Source: Rhodospirillales bacterium (GTDB lineage: Bacteria > Pseudomonadota > Alphaproteobacteria > Acetobacterales > Acetobacteraceae). Taken from it: DNA of 64,000 bases. The DNA lies in assembly GCA_947460455.1 (NCBI GenBank), contig CANHKG010000001.1, forward strand, positions 1-64,000. The letters run 5' to 3'. A model generated the notes under the pieces. The model saw nothing but the letters and a program-made list of their open reading frames with translations. It was not told the DNA's origin and did not search any database. Below, piece by piece: positions 34,009 to 44,164 of the stretch; position 1 is the first letter of the stretch; the number at the start of each line of letters is the position of its first letter. Position numbers and translations under genes: made by a program.

Positions 34009-34587
34009 ATGCTCAGGCGCTTCTACGATCGCGTGCTGGCCCTGGCCGGCAGCCGGCGTGCCCCGGCGTGGCTTGCGGTGATCAGTTTCGCCGAGAGCAG
34101 CGTCTTCCCGATCCCGCCCGATGCGCTGCTGATCCCGATGTGCCTGGCCCGGCCGCAGCACGCCTGGCGCTTCGCCCTGATCTGCACCGTCAGCTCCGTG
34201 CTGGGCGGCGCGCTGGGCTACTACATCGGCTATGCGCTGTTCGAGGTGCTGGCCCAGCCGATCATCGCGCTTTACCACTACGAGGCGGCGTTCGAGCGCT
34301 TCAAGGCCACCTATGCCGAATGGGGGCTGTGGGTGATCCTGGTGAAGGGCGCCACGCCGATCCCGTACAAGATCGTCACGATTGCCTCCGGCGCGGCCAG
34401 CTTCAACTTCGGCGTGTTCATGCTGGCCAGCATCGCCACGCGCGGCCTGCGCTTCTTCCTGGTGGCCGGGCTGCTGCGCCTGTACGGCGAGCCGGTGCGC
34501 ATCTTCATCGAGCGGCGGCTGACGCTGGTGACCACCCTGGCGGTGCTGGGCATCGTTGGCGGCTTCGCGCTGCTGAAGCTGCTATGA
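34009..34587 (+). CDS. YqaA/DedA-family membrane protein
   Basis: A 192-residue integral membrane protein of the VTT/DedA group. Motifs include FAESSVFPIPPDALLIPMCL and, later, LWVILVKGATPIPYKIVTIA. These are the two re-entrant-loop signatures (E...P and G...P.K) that define this superfamily of putative lipid scramblases or flippases. Four to five hydrophobic segments are visible. The start is ATG 34009, with GTG 34006 immediately before it. It lies upstream of mreB with a 128-nt gap containing GC-rich self-complementary DNA (34595-34625). Related proteins influence membrane lipid distribution and undecaprenyl-phosphate recycling. Confidence 0.87.
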   Translation: MLRRFYDRVLALAGSRRAPAWLAVISFAESSVFPIPPDALLIPMCLARPQHAWRFALICTVSSVLGGALGYYIGYALFEVLAQPIIALYHYEAAFERFKATYAEWGLWVILVKGATPIPYKIVTIASGAASFNFGVFMLASIATRGLRFFLVAGLLRLYGEPVRIFIERRLTLVTTLAVLGIVGGFALLKLL

Positions 34588-34664
34588 TGTGTGCCCATCC
34601 CGGCCCCGCGTACCGGGCCGGGGCCACCATGGAAGGCCTTGCCCCCGGGCACCGGGGGGGCTAA

Positions 34665-35759
<1,095 letters not shown>

Positions 35760-35785
35760 CGAAAAAGAAAGATTCCTCTTTTTCG
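35760..35785 (+). terminator. Hairpin directly after mreB
   Basis: CGAAAAAGA (35760-35768) pairs with TCTTTTTCG (35777-35785) around an 8-nt loop, immediately after the stop codon. The A/T-rich stem belongs to the same family as those at 10.4, 13.1 and 58.1 kb. It may attenuate rather than fully stop transcription into mreC. Confidence 0.65.
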
Positions 35786-36105
35786 GAAGAAAGCACGGAA
35801 AAACAGAAGCTTCGGCCGTACCCCCCACGCGGCTGGCGGTACGATCCAGTTCCGCACCGCACGCGCCGAGCAGAAGAAAGTTTTTTTGGTGGGCTGCCAT
35901 GGCCTGTTGTCGGTTGTTTTCTTTCAAGCACTTGCCGAGTTATCCACAGGATTCCGTTTTCGCTGCCGCCGCCAGCAGCCGGCAACAGTTGTGCCGATGG
36001 GGCGAATCGGGCTGGAATAGGAAGTTGATTGCTTAAGTGTTGAAATGTGTCGTGTTGTGTGGTGTCCGCAAGCGGTGATGCGGACCCAGACAGCACGGAG
36101 TTGAG
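35786..36105. other. mreB-mreC intergenic region, with a consensus DnaA box
   Basis: The interval is unusually A/T-rich for this genome (for example AGAAGAAAGTTTTTTTGG near 35870 and GGTTGTTTTCTTTC near 35915). It contains one perfect DnaA-box 9-mer, TTATCCACA, at 35940-35948. No second box was seen on either strand, so this is not a replication origin by itself. A promoter for mreC-mreD-mrdA-rodA is expected here. No protein frame is convincing. Confidence 0.55.
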
Positions 36106-36969
36106 GTGATCCGGATATCAATGCCGCTGCGACAGGCCCTTTCCAAGCTGACGCTGCCCATCTTCATGGTGGCGTCCTTCGGCCTGATGCTGCTCGGCAA
36201 GGCCGACGCACTGCTGGCCGAACGGGCCCGCATGGCCGTGGCCGATGCCCTGTCACCGCTGTATGCCGCCCTGGCCGAGCCGCTTTCCGTGGTGCATCGC
36301 GGCATCGAGGGGGCGCGCCACCTGGCCACCCTGCACGAAGAGAATGCCCGCCTGCGCGAGGAAAACGACCGCCTGCGCCGCTGGCAGGCCGTGGCCCTGG
36401 CGCTGGATGCGGAGAACACAACGCTGAAGGCGCAGCTGCGCTGGATCCCCGATCCCGCGCCCAGCTTCCTCACCGCCCGCGTGGTGGCCGATGCCGGCGG
36501 CGTCTATGCCCGCGCCGTGCTGCTCTCCCTTGGCCCCAACCACAGCGTGGCGCGCGGCCAGATCGCGCTCGACGATCGCGGCCTGGTCGGGCGCGTCACG
36601 GAACTCGGCGCGCGCAGCGCCCGCGTGCTGCTGCTGACCGACATGAACAGCCGCGTGCCCGTCACGCTGGAGAACAGCCGCGGCCGCGCCATCCTGGCCG
36701 GCACCAACGGCCCGCGCCCGCGCCTGATGTACTGGGCCGAAGGCACCCAGCCCGCCGAGGGCGAGCGCGTGGTCACCAGCGCGGAAGCCAACACTTTCCC
36801 ACCCGGCCTGCCCGTGGGCGTGGTGCGCTACAGCACCAGCAACGTGCCGGAAGTGGTGCCCTTCGCCCGGCTGGACCGGCTGGAGGTGGTGCGCCTGTTC
36901 GATTACGGCCTGAAAGGCGTCATCCCGCCCGAAGCCAGCGTGGCCCGGCAGTCAGAGCGGCGGCGCTGA
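36106..36969 (+). CDS. mreC: Rod shape-determining protein MreC
   Basis: A 287-residue bitopic inner-membrane protein. After a short basic N-terminus, one transmembrane helix (LPIFMVASFGLMLLGKADAL) is followed by a coiled coil rich in Glu/Arg (residues 65-105, HEENARLREENDRLRRWQAV). The periplasmic double beta-barrel domain includes 'VTELGARSARVLLLTDMNSR'. It links MreB to PBP2. The GTG start at 36106 has GGAG upstream; ATG 36121 is the alternative. The gene heads the mreC-mreD-mrdA-rodA operon. Confidence 0.93.
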   Translation: MIRISMPLRQALSKLTLPIFMVASFGLMLLGKADALLAERARMAVADALSPLYAALAEPLSVVHRGIEGARHLATLHEENARLREENDRLRRWQAVALALDAENTTLKAQLRWIPDPAPSFLTARVVADAGGVYARAVLLSLGPNHSVARGQIALDDRGLVGRVTELGARSARVLLLTDMNSRVPVTLENSRGRAILAGTNGPRPRLMYWAEGTQPAEGERVVTSAEANTFPPGLPVGVVRYSTSNVPEVVPFARLDRLEVVRLFDYGLKGVIPPEASVARQSERRR

Positions 36970-36980
36970 GGATAGGCCTG

Positions 36981-37529
36981 ATGGATGACCGCACGCCCGG
37001 CATCCGCCCCCGGCAGACCATCGGCCGCCTGCTGGATGCCCTCGCCCGCCGCTTCTTCCCCCTGGCTATGACGGTGGCGCTGGTGCTGATCACCGCCGCC
37101 CCCTTCCGCCTGCCCGGCCAGGCCGAGCTGCAGAATGCCGCGGCCCTGGCCTGCGTGTGGTTCTGGTCGGTGTTCCGCCCGCTTTCCATGCCGCCGCCGG
37201 CCGTGTTCCTGGTGGGGCTGCTGGCCGATTTGCTGGATTTCGCCCCGCCCGGCGTGGGCGTGGTCACCCTGCTGGTGGCCCATGCCGTGGCGCTGCGCTG
37301 GCGCCGCGCGATCACCCGCCAGGGCTTCCTGATGATCTGGCTGGCCTTCGTCACGATGGCCACGGCACTCGCCGCCGTGCAATGGCTGCTCACCTCGCTG
37401 CTCACGCTGCGCCTGGTGCCGCTGGGGCCGGCGCTGTTCCAGGCCATGCTGGCCGCCGGGCTCTACCCCCTGCTCGCCGTGCTGCTCGCCCGCGCCCACC
37501 GCACCATCGCCGAGCCGGCCAATGCCTGA
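36981..37529 (+). CDS. mreD: Rod shape-determining protein MreD
   Basis: A 182-residue protein with about five hydrophobic segments, for example FFPLAMTVALVLITAAPFRL and PPAVFLVGLLADLLDFAP. The GLLADLLD stretch is characteristic of MreD. It is an integral membrane part of the elongasome. It lies 11 nt after mreC and 24 nt before mrdA. Sequence conservation in MreD is weak, so identification rests on topology and position. Confidence 0.9.
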   Translation: MDDRTPGIRPRQTIGRLLDALARRFFPLAMTVALVLITAAPFRLPGQAELQNAAALACVWFWSVFRPLSMPPPAVFLVGLLADLLDFAPPGVGVVTLLVAHAVALRWRRAITRQGFLMIWLAFVTMATALAAVQWLLTSLLTLRLVPLGPALFQAMLAAGLYPLLAVLLARAHRTIAEPANA

Positions 37530-37553
37530 CCACGCCGCCCCAGGCCACGGCCC

Positions 37554-39434
37554 ATGAAGCGCGAGGCCCAGCGCAGCGGCGTGTTCACGCGCCGCGCCCT
37601 CATCATCGCCGGTGCCCAGGTGGCCGCCATCGGCGGGCTGGCCGCGCGCCTCTACCAGGTGCAGGTGGAGGAAGGCGCGCGCTACACCACCATGGCCGAA
37701 AGCAACCGCATCAGCGCCCGCCTGATCGCGCCCCCGCGCGGTCGGTTGCTGGACCGCGGCGGCGCCATCCTGGCCGGCAACCGCCTCAACTGGCGCGCCC
37801 TGCTGGTGGCCGAGCAGACCGGCGACGTGGCCGCCACGCTGGAGAATTTCGGCCGCATCGTGCCGCTGTCCGAAACCGAGCGCGCCCGCATCGAGCGCGA
37901 GCTGCGCCGCCACCGCCGCTTCGTGCCGATCATGGTGCGCGAATTCCTCACCTGGGAGGACATGGCCCGCATCGAGGTCAACGCCCCGGAGCTGCCCGGC
38001 ATCCTGGTGGATGTCGGCACCACCCGCGAATACCCGCACGGCCCCGCCATGGCGCATGTGATCGGCTACGTCGCCCCCCCGGCCGAGGCCGACGTGGCGG
38101 AAGACCCGCTGCTGAGCCTGCCCGGCATCCGCGTCGGCCGCGCCGGCATGGAGCGGGTGCACGACACGGTGCTGCGCGGCCGCGCCGGCGCGGTGCAGCT
38201 GGAGGTGAACGCCGTCGGCCGCGTGATCCGCGAGCTGGACCGGCGCGAGGGCACCCAGGGCCAGGACGTGAACCTGACCATCGATCTCGACCTGCAGAAA
38301 TCGGTGCTGGAGCGGCTGGGCGACGAAAGCGCCAGCGCCGTGGTGATGGATGCGCGCAACGGGGAGGTGCTGGCCATGGCCACCAACCCCAGCTTCGATC
38401 CCAGCCTGTTCAACTCCGGCGTCTCCCAGGCGCAATGGGTCGCCTGGACCTCCAACCGCCGCGCCCCCCTCATCAACAAGGCCGTCGCCGGGCTGTATGC
38501 CCCGGGCTCCACCTTCAAGATGATCGTGGCGCTGGCTGGGTTCGAGGCACGGGTGATCACCGTGGGCGAGACGGTGTACTGCCCGGGCTACCTGGATTTC
38601 GGCGATCGCCGCTTCCATTGCTGGCGCAAATACGGCCACGGCTCGGTGGATATGCGCGCGGCCATCAAGGTCAGCTGCGACTGCTACTTCTATGAGGTCG
38701 CCAAGCGCGTCGGCATCGACCGGATCGCCGCCATGTCCCACCGCTTCGGCCTGGGCACCAAGCTGGACATCGAGCTGCCCGGCGCGCGCGCCGGCCACGT
38801 GCCCACCCGCGCCTGGCGCATCGGCCAGGGCAAGGCGTGGAACATCGGCGACACCATCGTGCACGGCATCGGCCAGGGCTTCTTCCAGCTCACGCCCCTG
38901 TCGCTCGCGACCATGACAGCGCGGCTGGCCACCGGCCGCCAGGTGGAGCCGCACCTCACGCGCGCCATCGGCGGCACCATGCAGCGCGGCTTCCGGCCGG
39001 AGGACTGGCCGGCGCTGGGCGTGGCGGAGCGCGGCCTGCAGGTGATGCGCGATGCGATGTGGGCGGTGGTGAACGAGCAGGGCGGCACCGCGCTCATCGC
39101 CCGCCTGCCCGCCGCCCCCGGCAGCACCGCGCCGCCCGCCCAGATGGCCGGCAAGACCGGCTCCGTCCAGGTCCGCAACGTCACCCGTGAGCAGCGCGAG
39201 CGCGGCTTCAAGTCGGAGAACCTGCCCTGGGAATACCGCCCGCACGCGCTGTTCGTCGGCTACGCCCCGCATGATGCGCCGCGCTATGCGCTGGCCGTGG
39301 TGGTGGAGCACGGCAACGCGGGGTCGGAGGCCGCCGCCCCCATGGCGCGGGACATCATGGCCGCCACCATGGCGCGCGACCCGGTGATCCGCAGCGAACG
39401 CCCGCGTGTGGCCGAAGGGGGCCCGCCGCGATGA
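37554..39434 (+). CDS. mrdA: Penicillin-binding protein 2 (elongation transpeptidase)
   Basis: A 626-residue class-B PBP. One N-terminal membrane helix (residues 14-32, RALIIAGAQVAAIGGLAAR) anchors it. The pedestal domain follows, with PPRGRLLDRGGAILAGNR. The transpeptidase motifs are SxxK in PGSTFKM (Ser319, Lys322), the SxD-type triad VSCDCYFYEVAKR, and KTGS (Lys534) in MAGKTGSVQ. It crosslinks lateral-wall peptidoglycan together with RodA, whose start it overlaps by 4 nt. Beta-lactams of the mecillinam type target this family. Confidence 0.96.
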   Translation: MKREAQRSGVFTRRALIIAGAQVAAIGGLAARLYQVQVEEGARYTTMAESNRISARLIAPPRGRLLDRGGAILAGNRLNWRALLVAEQTGDVAATLENFGRIVPLSETERARIERELRRHRRFVPIMVREFLTWEDMARIEVNAPELPGILVDVGTTREYPHGPAMAHVIGYVAPPAEADVAEDPLLSLPGIRVGRAGMERVHDTVLRGRAGAVQLEVNAVGRVIRELDRREGTQGQDVNLTIDLDLQKSVLERLGDESASAVVMDARNGEVLAMATNPSFDPSLFNSGVSQAQWVAWTSNRRAPLINKAVAGLYAPGSTFKMIVALAGFEARVITVGETVYCPGYLDFGDRRFHCWRKYGHGSVDMRAAIKVSCDCYFYEVAKRVGIDRIAAMSHRFGLGTKLDIELPGARAGHVPTRAWRIGQGKAWNIGDTIVHGIGQGFFQLTPLSLATMTARLATGRQVEPHLTRAIGGTMQRGFRPEDWPALGVAERGLQVMRDAMWAVVNEQGGTALIARLPAAPGSTAPPAQMAGKTGSVQVRNVTREQRERGFKSENLPWEYRPHALFVGYAPHDAPRYALAVVVEHGNAGSEAAAPMARDIMAATMARDPVIRSERPRVAEGGPPR

Positions 39435-40582
39435 GCGTGATGGAACGCCGCCTGATCCGCGACAACTCCTTCGACATCACCAGCAAGCTGTTCCGTATCA
39501 GCTGGCTCTATGTGCTGCTGCTCTCGGCGCTGGCCGGCGTGGGCTACGTGGCGCTCTATTCCGCCGCCGGTGGCGCGCCGGAGCCCTATGCGGCGCGCCA
39601 CATTTTCCGCTTCGCCGTTGGCCTGGTGCTGATGCTCAGCATCGCCATGATCGACATCCGCTTCATCCAGAAAATGTCCTGGCTGGCCTGGCTCGGCGGC
39701 GTGGTGTTGCTGGTGCTGGTGCTCAAGATGGGCAACGTCGGCAAGGGCGCGCAGCGCTGGATCGAGCTGGGCGGCATGCAGTGGCAGCCTTCGGAACTGA
39801 TGAAGCTCTGCCTCGTGCTCGGGCTGGCCTCCTGGTTCCACCGCGCCAGCTGGGAGAAGATGGGCAACCCGCTGTTCCTGATCCCGCCGCTGATTGCGGT
39901 GGCCATCCCGGTCGGGCTGATCCTGAAGCAGCCCAACCTCGGCACCGCCGTCATCACCGCCGTGGTGGGCGGCACGGTGTTCCTGGGCGCCGGGCTGCGC
40001 TGGTGGAAGGTGGTGCTGGCCGTGGGCGGCGTGGTGGCCGCCGCGCCGATCGCCTACAGCCACCTGCGCGACTACCAGCGCGCCCGCATCGACACCTTCC
40101 TGAACCCCGAGAGCGACCCGCTCGGCGCCGGCTACAACATCATCCAGTCCAAGATCGCGCTCGGCTCCGGCGGCATCTGGGGCAAGGGCTACCTGCAGGG
40201 CACCCAGGGCCACCTGAACTTCCTGCCGGAAAAACAAACCGACTTCATCTTCACCATGCTGGCGGAGGAATTCGGCCTGGTCGGCAGCCTCGCCGTGCTG
40301 GGCCTGCTCGCCTGCATCATCCTGGGCGGCATGCTGATCGCGCTGCGCTGCCGCCACCAGTATGGAAGGCTGGTGGCGCTGGGCATCAGCATGAACTTCT
40401 TCATGTATGTCTTCGTGAACATCGCCATGGTGATGGGCGCCATCCCCGTGGGCGGCGTGCCGCTGCCGCTGGTGAGCCACGGCGGCTCGGCGATGATCAT
40501 GGTGATGATCGGCATGGGCGTGCTGATGAGCGTGCACGTCCACCGAGACGTGGAGTTCGACGAACGCCAGCGGGATTTGTGA
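39431..40582 (+). CDS. rodA: Peptidoglycan glycosyltransferase RodA
   Basis: A 383-residue SEDS-family membrane protein with about ten transmembrane segments. It carries the SEDS signatures GGMQWQPSELMKLCLVLGLA and LKQPNLGTAVITAVVGGTVF, plus GYNIIQSKIALGSGGIWGKG (with the catalytic Asp region before it, FLNPESDPLG). The C-terminal PVGGVPLPLVSHGGSAM follows. It polymerises lipid II into glycan strands during elongation, working with the PBP2 encoded directly upstream. It converges with a minus-strand hydrolase gene 13 nt later. Confidence 0.96.
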   Translation: MSVMERRLIRDNSFDITSKLFRISWLYVLLLSALAGVGYVALYSAAGGAPEPYAARHIFRFAVGLVLMLSIAMIDIRFIQKMSWLAWLGGVVLLVLVLKMGNVGKGAQRWIELGGMQWQPSELMKLCLVLGLASWFHRASWEKMGNPLFLIPPLIAVAIPVGLILKQPNLGTAVITAVVGGTVFLGAGLRWWKVVLAVGGVVAAAPIAYSHLRDYQRARIDTFLNPESDPLGAGYNIIQSKIALGSGGIWGKGYLQGTQGHLNFLPEKQTDFIFTMLAEEFGLVGSLAVLGLLACIILGGMLIALRCRHQYGRLVALGISMNFFMYVFVNIAMVMGAIPVGGVPLPLVSHGGSAMIMVMIGMGVLMSVHVHRDVEFDERQRDL

Positions 40583-40595
40583 AGCGCCTCCGCCC

Positions 40596-41612
40596 TCAGT
40601 TGGCGGCAGCCGCGGCGGTGTCCGCCCGTGCCAGGCGCGCCTCTTCCGCCACCCTGGCCAGGAACAGCAGCACCCGCCGGCCCATCGTCTGCCAGCCGGT
40701 CTCGCCGATCAGGAACTCGTGCCCCCCGTCCGTCAGGTGCCACTCCACGTGCTCCGACAGCGGGATGTCGCGCAGGTCCTCGGCAGTGCCGTAGGGGTCG
40801 TCCCGCCCCTGGATGATCAGCGTGGGCGTCTGGATCGTGGCGAGATGGGCATGGCGCTCCGGCTCCGGCACCCGCCCGGGCGCATGGAACGGAAAGCCCA
40901 GGCACACCACGGCGGCCACCTCCGCCTGGCGCGCATGCAGCGTCGCCACCCGCGCACCGGAGGAGCGGCCGAACAGCACCGCCTCGCCCGCCCGCCCCTG
41001 CAGCGCCGTGGCCAGCCGCTGCTGGCGGGAGGCCAGGTTGCGCTCGTGATGGCCGCGATGGTCCGGCGCCAGCATGTCTGCCTGCCCCACCATCGTGCCG
41101 GCCAGGAACGGCGCCAGCACGCGGCACAGATGCGTTTCCACATAGTCGTCCGCCGGCCAGGAATCGCCGCACAGGAAGGCGCCGTGATGGCTCGCAGAGA
41201 TCTCCGTGCCGGGCGCGCCGTAGCCCCGCACCACCAGCACCGACTCCCGGTTGAGCCCCTCGAACATCGCAGCCGGCAGCACCGCCTCGGCGCCGGTCCA
41301 GCGCCAGCCATTGGTTTCCTGCGGATGGAAGCCGGGGCCGAACGCCGCGGAGCCCGCGGCAAAATGCCGCCGCCCGCCTGCCGTCACGATATCGATTCCC
41401 GTCACCGCGAAGCCCAACTCCCGGCGGTCCAGCGAGGGGCCGTGGTCGCAGGGGCGGAACGTCGCCGCCCGCAGCACAACCTCGCCCGGCATGGGGGGCA
41501 GCGCGAACGCAAGCCAGCCCGGCGCGCTCAGCACCGGCAGCCGCTCGGCGCCCTTGTTCCTGCTCGTGACGAGGCGCAAGCCCCGGAGCCCCGCCCCAGC
41601 CGAAACCAGCAT
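40596..41612 (-). CDS. Alpha/beta-hydrolase-fold protein
   Basis: A 338-residue protein. The first 170 residues carry no motif I recognise. The C-terminal half has an alpha/beta-hydrolase triad pattern: nucleophile elbow VLFGRSSGARVATL (G-x-S-x-G), acid in LIIQGRDDPYG and His in DGGHEFLIGE. It resembles KANL3/Tex30-type or small lipase/esterase folds. There is no clear signal peptide. It is monocistronic on the minus strand, and the upstream 118 nt to the chromate transporter stop contain an A/T-rich stretch (TTAATCGAAAATC) that could be a promoter. The substrate is unknown. Confidence 0.75.
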   Translation of the reverse strand: MLVSAGAGLRGLRLVTSRNKGAERLPVLSAPGWLAFALPPMPGEVVLRAATFRPCDHGPSLDRRELGFAVTGIDIVTAGGRRHFAAGSAAFGPGFHPQETNGWRWTGAEAVLPAAMFEGLNRESVLVVRGYGAPGTEISASHHGAFLCGDSWPADDYVETHLCRVLAPFLAGTMVGQADMLAPDHRGHHERNLASRQQRLATALQGRAGEAVLFGRSSGARVATLHARQAEVAAVVCLGFPFHAPGRVPEPERHAHLATIQTPTLIIQGRDDPYGTAEDLRDIPLSEHVEWHLTDGGHEFLIGETGWQTMGRRVLLFLARVAEEARLARADTAAAAAN

Positions 41613-41730
41613 CCAGCCTCTCCGACCATCGAATCGTGGCGGGACGCTAGGGCGGGGTGGTTAATCGAAAATCACCACCCGTCTAAAAAGAATGATAATT
41701 CTCGACCCTTGGTGTGCATGCCGGCGCCTG

Positions 41731-42912
41731 TTACACGGCCAGCAGCGCACCTGCCGCCGCGGCGGCCGCCACCACCGCCCAGGGGGGGGCCTTCCACAGC
41801 ACCAGCGCCACGAAGGCGGCCAGCACCAGCGCGAAATCCGCAGGCATATGCACGCTGCCCTGCCAGATCGGGTCGAACAGCGCGGCCAGCAGAATGCCCA
41901 CCACCGCCGCGTTCACCCCGCGCAGCGCCGCCTGCGCATCGGGCCGCCGCCGCAGCCCGTCCCAGAAGGGCAGGGCGCCCGCCATCAGCAGCAGCCCCGG
42001 CAGGAAGATCGCCACCAGCACCGTCGCCCCGCCCAGCACGCCGCCAGAGGCCGCGCCCAGGAAGGCGCCGAAGGTGAACAGCGGCCCGGGCACCGCCTGC
42101 GCCAGCGCATAGCCGGCCAGGAACTGGTCCGCCGGCACCCAGCCGGAGGGCACGAAGGCCCGCTCCAGCAGCGGCAGCACCACATGCCCGCCGCCGAACA
42201 CCAAGGCACCCGCCCGGTACCCCGCCTCCGCCAGCGCCACCCCGTGGCCCAGCGGCGCCAGCACCGGCAGCCCCACCAGCAGCACCAGGAACGCCGCCAG
42301 CGCCGCCAGCGCCGGCCCGCGCCCGATCGTGATGCCCAGCGGCGCGCCCACCGAGCTTGCCCCGTCCCGGCACAGCGCCAGCCCCAGCCCGGCGCCGATC
42401 GCGATCACGCCGATCTGCGTCGCTGCCGAGGGCAGCAGCAGCATCGCCACCGCCGCCGCCGCCGCGATGGTGGCGCGCGTGCGGTCTGGCGCCAGGCTGC
42501 CCGCCATGCCCCACACCGCCTGCGCCACCACCGCCACGGCCACCAGCTTCAGCCCGTGCACGATCCCGGCCCCAACTCCGCTGGTCGCCAGATCCACCCC
42601 ATAGGCCGCCGCCACCATCACGATGGCCGAGGGCATGGTGAACCCGATCCACGCCGCGATCCCGCCGGCCAGCCCGCCGCGCAGCATCCCCAGCGCGAAC
42701 CCGGTCTGGCTGCTCGCCGGCCCCGGCAGGAACTGCGCCAGCGCCACCAGATCGGCGTACTCCGCCTCGCCCAGCCACTTGCGCCGCGTCACGAACTCCG
42801 CCCGGAAATACCCCAGATGCGCCACCGGCCCGCCGAAGCTGGTCAGGCCCAGGCGCAGGAAGATCAGCAGGATGGCGAAGAAGCCATCTTGGCGTGGGGC
42901 AGGGTGGGTCAC
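41731..42912 (-). CDS. chrA: Chromate transporter (CHR family)
   Basis: A 393-residue membrane protein made of two similar halves, as in long-chain CHR (ChrA) proteins. Repeat signatures are FLRLGLTSFGGPVAHLGYFR in the first half and GALVFGGGHVVLPLLERAFV in the second, with 'VALAQFLPGPASSQTGFALG' and 'YALAQAVPGPLFTFGAFLGA' after each. It exports chromate or a related oxyanion. The start is GTG 42912 with CGAGGA upstream. It is the last gene of the capD-degT-tam-GNAT-chrA run, 38 nt after the acetyltransferase, so it may also be read with sugar-modification genes. Confidence 0.9.
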   Translation of the reverse strand: MTHPAPRQDGFFAILLIFLRLGLTSFGGPVAHLGYFRAEFVTRRKWLGEAEYADLVALAQFLPGPASSQTGFALGMLRGGLAGGIAAWIGFTMPSAIVMVAAAYGVDLATSGVGAGIVHGLKLVAVAVVAQAVWGMAGSLAPDRTRATIAAAAAVAMLLLPSAATQIGVIAIGAGLGLALCRDGASSVGAPLGITIGRGPALAALAAFLVLLVGLPVLAPLGHGVALAEAGYRAGALVFGGGHVVLPLLERAFVPSGWVPADQFLAGYALAQAVPGPLFTFGAFLGAASGGVLGGATVLVAIFLPGLLLMAGALPFWDGLRRRPDAQAALRGVNAAVVGILLAALFDPIWQGSVHMPADFALVLAAFVALVLWKAPPWAVVAAAAAAGALLAV

Positions 42913-42950
42913 GTCGGGGGTCCTCGTGCGGGCAACCCCGGCAGCATTGG

Positions 42951-43379
42951 TCAGCCCGGCTGAAGAGGCAACTTGAAGGTGATGTCGTGGCGGCTGCGCC
43001 CGGCCTCGATCCAGCCGAAGCGGCGATAGAACGCCTCCGCCCGCGTGCCGGCCCCGGTTTCCAGCACCGCCTCGCCCACGCCCTGCTCCGTCAGCCAGTC
43101 CACGCAGGCGCGCATCAACGCCAGGCCCACGCCGCGCCCCTCGCAGCCCGGCCGCACGAACAGCGCCCACACCTCGCCATCCAGCGCCGCGATGCAGAAC
43201 CCCAGGATCGTGCCGTCCGCCTCCGCCACCCAGCCGCGGCCGCGATCCAGGATGTAGTCATGATACATCGACCGGGTCACCCGCGACGGGTCCGAAAGCC
43301 GGTTCTCGGTCACCGACAGCCGCAAGTCCTGCACCTCGTCCCAGTCGCCCAGCTGGGCCGGGCGCAAGGCGAAGCTCAC
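42951..43379 (-). CDS. GNAT-family N-acetyltransferase, 142 aa
   Basis: A compact acetyltransferase. The acetyl-CoA loop is seen in EVWALFVRPGCEGRGVGLAL (Q/RxxGxG/A type), and the C-terminal 'EAFYRRFGWIEAGRSRHDI' is the usual last strand-helix of the fold. GTG 43379 overlaps the stop of the tam-like gene by 4 nt. Longer frames upstream belong to the opposite reading of the methyltransferase. The acceptor amine is unknown. In this operon an amino-sugar acetylation role would parallel PglD, but this protein is not of the PglD (LbH) fold. Confidence 0.83.
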   Translation of the reverse strand: MSFALRPAQLGDWDEVQDLRLSVTENRLSDPSRVTRSMYHDYILDRGRGWVAEADGTILGFCIAALDGEVWALFVRPGCEGRGVGLALMRACVDWLTEQGVGEAVLETGAGTRAEAFYRRFGWIEAGRSRHDITFKLPLQPG

Positions 43380-44164
43380 CGCCGCGCCATGATGAACAAC
43401 CGCCGGAACGGCAGCAGCGTGGTCCCGTCCGCCCGGCGCGGATAATGCGGCGCCACCGCCTCGGTATAGGCCGCCAGGAACTCGGCACGCAGCCCCTCCG
43501 GCAACGGATCGAGGAACGGCCGCAGGCTGGTCCCGCTCGCCCACTGCACCGCGGCGTTCTCGCCGCTGAGCGCATGCAGGTAGATCGTCTCCCAGATATC
43601 CAGGGAGGCCGCGATGGGCTTCAGGATGTCCCAATACTGCCCGGGCTCCAGGATCGGCGGCGCCCCGCCGACATCGGCGAGCAGCGAGGCCCACGGCCCG
43701 TTGGCCGCCACCTCGTGCTGCAACGCCCGGATCGGGGCCGCATGCATCGCCGGCATCTGCACCGCCAGCGTGCCACCCGGTGCGAGCTGCCCCAGCAGCC
43801 GCGGAAACAGCGCCGCATGCCCGCCCAGCCAGTGCAGCGCGGCATTGGAATAGATCACATCCACCGGGCTTTCGGCCGTCCAGCCCCCGAAATCCGCCTC
43901 CGCGAACCGGCACCCCGGCGCGGCGCGGCGCGCCTTCTCCAGCATCGCCGCCGAGCCATCGATGCCCAGCACGTCGGCCCCCGGCCAGCGCTGCTTCAGG
44001 AACACGCTCACATTGCCGGGCCCGCAGCCCAGATCCACCACCCGCGCCGGCGCATCCGCATCCACCTTCGCCAGCAGGTCCAGCGCCGGCCGCAGCCGCT
44101 CATCGCCGTAGCGCAGATAGATCGACGGATCCCAGCTCGTCGCAATCCCCACGGGTTCAGACAT
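43376..44164 (-). CDS. tam: Trans-aconitate 2-methyltransferase-like SAM methyltransferase
   Basis: A 262-residue class-I methyltransferase. The SAM motif I is VVDLGCGPGNVSVFLKQRWP. 'DVLGIDGSAAMLEKARRAA' is the acidic loop, and 'VDVIYSNAALHWLGGHAALF' closely matches Tam proteins, as does the start 'SWDPSIYLRYGDERLRPALD'. Tam methylates trans-aconitate, an inhibitor formed from cis-aconitate. It overlaps the aminotransferase gene by 8 nt and the GNAT gene by 4 nt, so it is translated with sugar-pathway genes despite its unrelated chemistry. Confidence 0.85.
   Translation of the reverse strand: MSEPVGIATSWDPSIYLRYGDERLRPALDLLAKVDADAPARVVDLGCGPGNVSVFLKQRWPGADVLGIDGSAAMLEKARRAAPGCRFAEADFGGWTAESPVDVIYSNAALHWLGGHAALFPRLLGQLAPGGTLAVQMPAMHAAPIRALQHEVAANGPWASLLADVGGAPPILEPGQYWDILKPIAASLDIWETIYLHALSGENAAVQWASGTSLRPFLDPLPEGLRAEFLAAYTEAVAPHYPRRADGTTLLPFRRLFIMARR

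Noticed and set aside
35786-36105. Chromosomal replication origin
   Set aside because: Only one DnaA box was found, and no dnaA, parAB, gidA or hemE gene is near.
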